From Cerioporus squamosus (Eukaryota; Basidiomycota; Agaricomycetes; Polyporales; Polyporaceae), in contig JABYQS010000565.1 in assembly GCA_022592435.1 (NCBI GenBank), positions 1-18,174 of the forward strand: a DNA stretch of 18,174 nucleotides. The letters are read 5' to 3'. The position numbers were made by a program, and so were the translations under genes. Positions 8,345-15,564 of this stretch are shown here, piece after piece (the first letter of the stretch is position 1; every line of letters begins with the position of its first letter). The notes below the pieces were generated by a model that did no database searches, was not told the origin of the DNA, and saw only the letters and a program-made list of their open reading frames with translations.

Positions 8345-9546
8345 ATGGCTGCTGTTGCGTCTGCTACACCATCGGGCTCGAATTCGGCGGAGCAGGACGC
8401 GCTCAAGGCGCTCACCTTCCAACGTCTGCACCCCAGAACCTACCTCGAGCGGTTCCTCGCGGAGAACGTACGGCCAGACGGGCGGGACTTTGGTGAATGG
8501 AGAGACATCTCGGTCAACGTGGGTGCGTGCTCCCGTCTCGCGGTTGTGTTTGGGAGGGTGCGGCGGAGAATTGACGGCGCTCCTCTCCATCTGCGAAGGC
8601 TCGATATCTACCGCGGACGGATCTGCGCTTGTGAGGCTGGGATCGACAACGGTCGTGTGTGGGGTGAAGGCAGAGATTGCGGAGCCTGAGCTGGATCGTC
8701 CGAACGAGGGCTTTTTGGGTGCGTCCATCTGTCAGTCTCCACGTGCAAAGTGTCCGTCCCGTCGAACCCGCTCTCGTCTTCGACAGTGCCCAACCTTGAC
8801 CTGCCCGCGATATGCTCCCCAAAGTTCAAGCCCGGACCTCCGACAGACGAAGCGCAGGTTCTCTCGGACAGGCTGAATGAAGTTCTTGTTTCGTGAGTTG
8901 CCAGTGCCTTCCCTTCCTGTCCCCCCTCAGAAGTGAACCCATCCGAACGCGCAGATCAGGCGTAGTGCCCACATCTTCGCTGTGCATCGAGCCTGGCAAG
9001 GCCGTGTGGGTGCTCTATGTGGACGCGACGTGCATCAACTACGACGGCAATGCGTTCGACGCGACTCTTCTTGCGATGGTCGCGGCGCTGAAGAACAGTC
9101 CGTACCATCCTCACAGTCGCTTCATTTCTGCTGACTTAGACTTTCGACCGGGCATGCAGCGAGGCTGCCGAAGGCGACATACGACGAAGATAGGCACCGG
9201 ACAGTATGCTCGCGCAAGATCAGGGAGCCCCTCCAGATCGGTCGGCTGCCCATGTCCTACTCGTTCGGAATCTTCGATGGGTAAGTCCTGCCCCGAACCT
9301 GCGTTTCCGCTCTCCTTGACCACGGTCCGGATAACCAGGACTTATATACTCGCGGACCCGACATCGTTCGAGGAGCCGCTGCTTGACACGACCGTCTCGG
9401 TTGTCGTGGACGAGAACGGGGGCTTGACTTCAGTCATGCAGCTCGGACTGGGAATCGTGGGCGGGGATGACGTGCTCTCAAAATGCATCGACGCCGCCAC
9501 GGACTGTTGGAAGAAGGGCAGAAGAGACGTGTACGGCGCATCGTGA
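8345..9546 (+). CDS. RRP43: Exosome complex ring subunit Rrp43 (EXOSC8), RNase PH fold
   Basis: Six exons: 8345..8522, 8599..8718, 8787..8892, 8955..9097, 9160..9280 and 9339..9546. The five introns are 58-76 nt, all GT-AG, and the total of 876 nt gives 291 aa with no correction. The N-terminus has the family opening FQRLHPRTYLERFL..NVRPDGR. The RNase PH core follows with ADGSALVRLGSTTVVCGVKAE, then PNLDLPAICSP, LYVDATCINYDGNAFDA, LPMSYSFGIFD and a C-terminal helix with DVLSKCIDAA. Rrp43 is one of six RNase PH-like subunits forming the exosome ring, which threads RNA to Rrp44/Rrp6 for 3'-5' processing and decay in nucleus and cytoplasm. Eukaryotic ring subunits of this type are normally catalytically inactive. 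Distinction from Rrp42/Rrp45 rests on the N-terminal and RNase PH motifs. Confidence 0.92.
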
Positions 9547-9629
9547 TGTTGTGCGCTCAGCCTCCAGCGGTGTGAGGTGCGGAAGATGCCAAGGATGCGC
9601 CTAGACACTCGGTATAGTTCTCGAAGGTG
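9547..9629. other. 3' flank of RRP43
   Basis: A short stretch between the RRP43 stop and the stop codon of the putative - strand coding fragments. Presumably 3' UTR and terminator of RRP43. No distinct signal was seen. Confidence 0.4.
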
Positions 9630-10555
9630 TTAAGGGCCGCCCTTGATGCTGACGACTTCGCGCGCAGCGTTCGCCGCCAGTGACCCTTCAGTGCTACGCT
9701 TCTGTCCACGTTGCGTCAGGAGGTCGGCGCCGCAGGACCCTGTGGTTAGCCTGGAACTGATCCGCGTCAAGTCGGGAATTCTATGCCACGCGGCGGGAGC
9801 GTGGGCTTTGGGGTACTGAGCATACCAGCGGTCGGACGCTCACATAGGCTTCGATGTGGCGGGCCCTTGCGGTGGGATCTCAGTTGCAGTCACCCTGTGG
9901 TAGAGAGAAGCTTCCAGCACTGTATAGGATCTGTTTGTCTTCGTTGGAAGCCCGTTCGCATCGTGTCATCATGTTGCAGGGGCGACTCGAAGATGGTGGT
10001 GAGGACGGGAGGTACGTGCTTCCATCCTAGGCGGCGTTCCAATGTGATTGATAACGTGCTGCAGCTCGCTGCGCTCGAACACTTGCTCCTTAATCCACCC
10101 CGTCAGAGTGGCCTGCGCGGCTTGACGCAGGAAATCGAAGCCGGTGTCGTCCGATCAACTGAGTTATATGTGTTGGGTTGTGTCTCAGAGGGTTTCGGTG
10201 AGTTCAAGCTGTAAACTCTGAGCTGCATGCATATTGCCAGGACACAATTGGGGGACTACAAATTGAGGCCGATTGGAAGACCTCCAACGTATCGCCGCTC
10301 AAGATACCCATGATCATGCTTAGCTACGACTCGCGCTGGCCGCTGTGCTTCTTCAGCGTCTCGTTCCGTAACCGAACGGGCTCAAGTCGGGAGGCATCCC
10401 GAGCAGGTTCAACTCCCTTTCCGCCACAAGGATCGAGCGGGAGGCGGCGGCGATTCTGCACGGAACGTGATCCTCGCCCAACGCTTCCGACGGACCACCG
10501 ATAACAGCACATGTACCTCAACCCCGCGACGAGGTCGGACGTCACGTATCCAGGT
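9630..10555 (-). other. Coding-like fragments on the minus strand, unidentified gene or gene relic
   Basis: Several stretches on the - strand look like exons although none gives a long open frame. At 10555..10511 the reading is APGYVTSDLVAGLRYM. At 10508..10362 another frame reads GGPSEALGEDH, ILVAERELNLLGMPPDLSPF and GYGT, then shifts to ETLKKHSGQRES (ending about 10324). At 10154..10016 a clean 46-codon stretch includes FDFLRQAAQATLTGWIKEQV and ELQHVINHIGTPP, and ends at a gtacct donor. At 9739..9630, after an accaccag-like acceptor (ctaaccacag), the frame reads CGADLLTQRGQKRS...VVSIKGGP and stops at TAA. Third-position GC is about 70-75% in each stretch, as in the real genes here. I do not recognise the family. 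It could be a gene with indel errors like its neighbours, or a decayed gene. Start and full splice pattern are not resolved. Confidence 0.38.
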
Positions 10556-11159
10556 GCGTGCGGGCGGGCCGGATACTTACTTAGAGGACGGGGCAGGATG
10601 GCGCGGCGATCTATGGCGGACCGACGACGTGCATACATAATGAATTGTGAGATCAGATCTCAGTCAGGCGTAGCAAGGTCGCATGCAGCGTAGTCGCCAT
10701 GGCCGCCGGAACACGCAACGTGCGCGCGCGAAGTATGTTGGTGATGTGAGAGCTGGGTCGCCTGGGTTCGCGAGTTCGCCACAATCTGATGCTCAAACTC
10801 TCATGCTGTGGTCCGATGGGGCTGCTGCATGGTGATTCGGGGAGGATGCGGCGAGTGCATAGATGACCGAGCGGCCGTGGCGAACGCACGGAGCGGGGTT
10901 TAGTGAGGAAATGTTTGCGGTGTTGCGAAGAAGCTGGAGAAGCAGCGAAGCGGGAGGCGAGCGGAGGGCGTGCTTCCGATCGATGCAGGTTCCGGCGCGT
11001 GGCAGACCTCGTTGGGCGACACGTGGGGACGATGGCTGTGGGGGACGCGATCGTCCAAGGGGGCTGGCGTGGGCCGCCGTGTTAGTCCTCGTCTGCTCAT
11101 TACAATCATGGCGCAGGAACGGCAGCTCCCCGTCTTATCGCCTTCCCCCGACACTCTGC
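10556..11159. other. Spacer before the DUF6593-like gene
   Basis: About 600 bases that should contain the + strand promoter of the next gene and perhaps the 5' part of the unidentified minus-strand coding fragments. A strong donor-like AAGTAAGT lies on the - strand at about 10576-10583, and an ATG on the - strand at about 10701 opens a 15-codon frame. An upstream ATG at 11109 on + opens a frame that overlaps the start of the next gene. No further feature can be supported. Confidence 0.4.
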
Positions 11160-11927
11160 ATGGCGTCCTCCTACGTCCTCCTCCAGTTCTCCTCAGACCC
11201 GTGGAATGCCCGCTTTGAGGACCTCGAGAAACCGCCTCGCCTTCACCGTGTGCGTCCTCCTCGTCCCCCTCGGCTTCCTCCGCCCCGCCGTCTCCTGCTA
11301 ATCTGCACGGTTGTTCTCTAGCACAATGGTATACCTCTACGCTCCACCCCTTCCGCACTCCCGCGTGACCGTCTGTCCGTGCACAGGTCGACGAGAACCC
11401 AAACCTCATAATGAAGGTCGCCCGTGAGGCACCTTGGGCACAGCAGCACCCAGAAATTATGGGTCCCTCCAATTCCTACTTCTACTTCGGGCCCAACCGA
11501 AGTCCCGGCCACTTCATATACGGGAACAGCACGTACCAGACAATGGCGCAGGCTCGACATCGGAAGAAGGAGAACAGCTCGTGAGTATCCATACTTTGGT
11601 CCCCGTCCCCTCTCCACTCACCGCTCTCCCTCCGAACCGCAGATCACGGTACTTCTTTGCGCAGAACTGCAAAGAATACAAGTGGCGGATTCACTCTCCC
11701 CAGCGGTTAGAGGTGCGCATCCCCGTGGTAGGACTTGCAACGTACTAACGGATGTACTATAGTGCATAGACAGCAAGGGGAACACGATCGCACTATGGGA
11801 GACCAGCCAGCTAACAGACCCCTTTGCCGCAAAATTGACCCTGAAGCCTGCCGCGTTGCTTATAGTGACCGAGATCGTGACCACGCTGACCCTGAACCGC
11901 ATTGCAATAGTGTCGAATTGGGAGTAA
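11160..11927 (+). CDS. Basidiomycete hypothetical protein, DUF6593-like
   Basis: Exons 11160..11249, 11387..11580, 11643..11712 and 11763..11927. The internal introns are 62 and 50 nt; the last has a perfect branch site (tactaac). The frame without correction gives 172 aa and starts MASSYVLLQFSSDPWNARF. The central block PWAQQHPEIMGPSNSYFYFG is followed by SRYFFAQNCKEYKWRIHSPQ, a Gly-x-Thr-x-Ala-type strand (GNTIALWE) and a hydrophobic C-terminus ending LNRIAIVSNWE. The aromatic E-Y-K-W-R block and the final strand resemble DUF6593-type proteins, common and functionally unknown in mushrooms. An alternative uses a 7-nt microexon, CACAATG at 11322..11328, between introns of 72 and 58 nt. It then needs one base fewer in exon 1 and reads LAFTVTM before VDENPN (174 aa). 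An ATG at 11109 could form an overlapping upstream frame. Confidence 0.68.
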
Positions 11928-12274
11928 CCATCTGCTCCATTAGACGTCCTTTCCTGCATCCTTCGCTTATGTCCACGACTATCACGTACTCGCTTGCTCC
12001 CGAATGCATATCTGGCATATGAAGAGCCCTCTTCGATCTGGTGTGCCGCTCTATCGATGAGCACAACTGACTAGCCTAGCTACGTCCTGTGGTGATACAT
12101 CATCTGCATTGACTTCTGCGTCTTCTCGACCTCTGCCGCGCCTAACATCACAAACTTTACTATCTTGAGGGCGTCCCTAGAAGGGCCCTGCCGACCTCAG
12201 CTCATCGGCCTGAATTCGACGCTCTACGGGTTCGCAGTACCACCGCTTCCGCGCCTGCAGTAGGCCCGTCCCTT
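11928..12274. other. Convergent spacer between the DUF6593-like gene and TTC27
   Basis: Both neighbouring genes end here, so these 347 bases should be two 3' UTRs. I see no open frame with coding character, no repeat and no RNA gene. Confidence 0.55.
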
Positions 12275-15196
12275 TCACTCTTCCTTCCTGATCTCCTCCT
12301 GCAGCGCAACCAAGCGGGCCCACTCCGGCTCGTCCTCAAAGTCCTTCGTCCGCCCCATGAACGTCCGCACGATGCTGCGCGCCTGCAGCTTCCAGTTGAA
12401 CCCTCGACCCGCGGCCCGAAGTTCCGCAGGACGTCCACAATGTCCTCCACCTCGCCCACCGCTTGGCGCCATTTCTCCACGTCCGTCTCACCCTTCTCCA
12501 TCGTCCCCGCCGTGCCCGCCCGGTACGCGTCCAAGTAAGCGTTCAGTGCGTCGCCGTACTTGCCCTCCGCCGTAAGAAGCCGTGCGCGGGCCCGGAAGAT
12601 CCGCGAGAGGAGACCCGCGGGAGAATCGTGCGCTCGAAGAGGTCCTCAACTCGACGGTCGAGGCCGGCCGTCTGAGCCGCCCCGGTCGCCTGCTCGGCAT
12701 CCGCAGCAGCGTCCTCGCTGGCACCTGCCCGTGCACGTGTGACGGCGTCGACGAGCTTGTCGAGCACGTCCTCGTCGACGCACGCCGCCCCGTCCTTCGC
12801 CGCGCGCTCCTCGACGACCCGGGCGAGGGCGCGGCACGCCTCGGAGAGCTCGCCGACGTCGAGGGCGACAATCATGTAGTTGTTCCACATCCGCCAGTTG
12901 TCGTAGCTGAACTTGAGCCCCTGCTTGAGCGCACGGAAGGCCAGAAGCTTGTTTTGGAATGGAATGCGCTGCTTCGTTGCGCCTTCGCGCTGCGCGGCGT
13001 TCTCAGCCTGCGGGAGTCCGTCTCGTCAGCCTCCGCAACTCCGCGGGTGTTCCGTGGCACCGTCGGGAGGACGGCGTGCCACAGACGGCAGATGGAGCAC
13101 ATGTGTGCGTTGGAATGGAAGGGAAGCCTCGGGACTCACCTGTGCAGCGCGTTCTTCTTCCTCGCCATCGTCTAGGGCACCTTCTTCCCCGCCTCGCCCA
13201 TCCGCATGTACAACGCTCGCTAGGTTGTTCCAGCTCTCGCCGTCTTCGTCGTCAATCGTCACACACCTCACAAAGGCCTCCCGGGCCCCATCCCAGTCCT
13301 CCACCCGGATGCACGCGCACCCGAGCACGAACCAGGACCGCGCCAGGAGCGGGTTGATCGCCACCGCCCGCCGCAGGCAGGTGATCGCCTCGGGATACTT
13401 GCCCCGTGCAAAGTAGTACCCACCCAAGGACCGCATCGCCCGCCCCGACGACTCCTTCGACACCTCCCAGGCCCGGGTGTAGTGCTCGAGGGCGTGCTCA
13501 GGCTCCAGGTCCCCAAGCAGACACCAGAGCTTCGCCTCCCGGGTGGCGTCGAGGGCGGTGCGCCGCTTGTCGGAAATAGCCTTGCCCTGGAGGATAACCG
13601 CGTCGGCCTCGGCCTTGCGCCCCTCGAGGAGGTCGCGGACGACGGCGACGCCCTTGTCCGCCCGCTCCATGCTCGCCCAGCACTTAACCGCTTCCTCCCA
13701 CATCTCGAGCCGCTCGAATATCTCCAGCGCGGACTTGACGACGCCCAGGGTGAGGTAGCGCAGCGCGAGCTCCTTCTCCATCTCCACCGGCTCGGGAGCA
13801 GGATCTCGTGGATGTACAGCAGCCGCTCCGCGACGGTCGAGTCCGCGGTGGGCATCTGGTCGACGAGGGCCTGCAGCTGCAGCACGGCCCGCTCGACGGT
13901 GCGCGTGCGGCTCGACTCGAGCCGGGAGCGCAGGAGGAGCGCCATCGTGTGCACGGACCAGTTGCGCGGGTGCGAGACGACGCGGGCGACGTACGGCGCC
14001 ATCTGCTCGGCCGTCAGGCCGTTTGCGGGTGACGTGTTCTTGACGTTGAGGCAGAGGGCGAGCAGGATGGATTGGTCGAGCGGGTGCAGTGCGGGCTGTG
14101 ACGCAGGGTCGATGTGGCCGAGCCGTGAGCCGGGCGCGCCTGCTGCTGGGACGGATGCTGATGAAGACGTGAACGCCGTCTGCTCTAGTAGTGTGTCGTC
14201 GTTAAGAGCAAGCGTTTCAGGGATTGCCGGTGTGGACCCGTTCGTGCTAGCCGCGGCGATGGACAAGTTGGTCTCTGTTTCGGTGTTGGTGGTGGCGGCC
14301 GGGCTGGAGCTCGTCCTGTGGGCCACATCCTCGGGCTGAGTAGGGTCCGAGCCATCTCCACGGACGCGGGACTCGGCTAGAAGGATGAGCTGAGCGATGT
14401 CGTGCTCCTGGAACTTGGTGCGCTTGCCCGGTGCACCAGTGAGCTCGTACTCGAGGTGTGTTGCGCGGGCGGCGCGTACGAAATAGTCTGCTGCCGATTT
14501 GTCATGGCCTACGTAGTGTTCGAGTAAGCCCTGCTCCAACAATAGTCTCCCGGCGACATCTGGCTCGGTGGCAAAAGTCTCCAGGAGGTGCGCGGCGGTG
14601 GAGAACACGGCGGGCGGGACTGGGACTGGCTCGTCCAGAAGCTGCTCGTGGATCCGCCATGTGCGGAGCTGCCACCAGGGAGCGGACTGGCAGTGCTGGA
14701 AGGGAGTGTCGAGGAGAATGCGGGCGAGCTGGAGGAAGATCGGGAATTTGGCGAGGTGGTAGGCAGGTTCGCCACTGTATGCGAGTTCTGAGACCGCCTT
14801 TTGATGTAGCAGATCCTCGCTGACCAGCTGGGATAGCTCAGGGGTGAGAGCGAGAACCTCGAGCGGCTTGATGTCGAGTTCGGGCCCCGTCCAGTTAGCC
14901 TGTATGAAGGCATGTAGGCACGAGACCGCGCAGCAAAGCCGCAGCAGCTCGTCCTCCGGCGAGACACCTGCAGATATTCGGGAGGAAGTGAACCATTCGG
15001 CGAGCGGGCGGTCAAGGAAGTTGTCGTGGTTAGATTGTGTTACCGCGAATAGATCTCGGCTGGGTGACGTCTTGAGATCGCTAAAATCGCCATTTACCAC
15101 GTTCCGCGCTATCCGCGAGACGGGTGTGGACTCGAGCTTGTCGTTCCACTTCCCTGTGAGCAGAGCCTTTTCGACCGCCTGGATGTCCAAGCTCAT
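12275..15196 (-). CDS. Tetratricopeptide repeat protein 27 homologue (TTC27/Emw1)
   Basis: Two exons on the - strand: 15196..13140 and 13007..12275, split by a 132-nt intron with a ctgac branch site. The first 467 codons are uninterrupted and contain the conserved N-terminal part (LLRLCCAVSCLHAFIQANWT, LLLEQGLLEHYVGH). The TPR region follows: EKELALRYLTLGVVKSALEI, SLGGYYFARGKYPEAITCLR, NPLLARSWFVLGC and ALKQGLKFSYDNWRMWNNYM. The C-terminus ends TRTKDFEDE-like (GRTKDFEDEPEW) with stop at 12275. Emw1 in yeast is essential and linked to cell-wall integrity; the molecular role of TTC27 is poorly known. Frame corrections are needed near 13795, 12602 and 12401 (one base missing each). There is also a probable compensating pair near 13212 (extra) and 13173 (missing), which would restore LASVYMRMGE. 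Corrected length is 930 aa. I prefer the ATG at 15196; an in-frame ATG at 15265 would add an unrelated hydrophobic leader. Confidence 0.88.
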
Positions 15197-15564
15197 TTTA
15201 CAGGCAAAGGAAGGAAGAAGAAGACCGAGAGATGCAAGGAAACGTGACACCGCCGGCGCGCGCATTACAGCTCTTTTGCCGCGTCATCGATGGCTTATTA
15301 TTTGCTTACTACGCAACATATGACAAATGAAATGAAGCAAAATTTCAGTGTCACTTTGTCGAGCTCGCAAGCTATGGGATTGTCCGGACAATAATTATGT
15401 GGTAAGAGCAGGATGCAGAAAGAGAGCGTGAGGTAGACAGTGCTGATGCCAGAGAAAGAGAGACCTAGTCCGAAACCCGTACATACGTAGATCTATGTAC
15501 ATATGGCGTGATGCATGCAGAACCGCTGCCGTTTCCAAGCCACCCAAAAGAGAGGACAGATGAA
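15197..15564. other. Promoter of TTC27 and 3' flank of the PH/CH gene
   Basis: These 368 bases lie between two tandem - strand genes. They hold the terminator region of the polarity protein and the TTC27 promoter. The part near 15300-15410 is AT-richer than the flanks (for example aataattatgtgg), which suits a core promoter or 3' end. No gene is visible. Confidence 0.5.

Noticed and set aside
7776..8876. A 366-codon open frame on + across the HOM2-RRP43 spacer
   Set aside because: It runs through the HOM2 3' end, the spacer and the RRP43 exons in the wrong frame, has no motif, and is explained by high GC. RRP43 in its own frame with six exons is far better supported.
9783..10214. A 143-codon open frame on + in the RRP43 downstream spacer
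   Set aside because: It has no motif or splice-linked extension, and the opposite strand shows better coding character in the same place.
10405..10417. GGTTCAACTCC, a perfect tRNA B-box match on +
   Set aside because: The flanking bases do not form a T-stem and no D-arm or acceptor stem is found at tRNA spacing.
12961..13140. Two introns with a small exon between them in TTC27
   Set aside because: The candidate inner exon has no family-like reading, while a single intron with a ctgac branch site 18 nt from the acceptor keeps phase 0.
15197..15265. A signal-peptide-like N-terminal extension of TTC27 (start at 15265)
   Set aside because: TTC27/Emw1 is not a secreted family, and the protein begins with a family-like sequence at the ATG at 15196; the extension is most likely 5' UTR.
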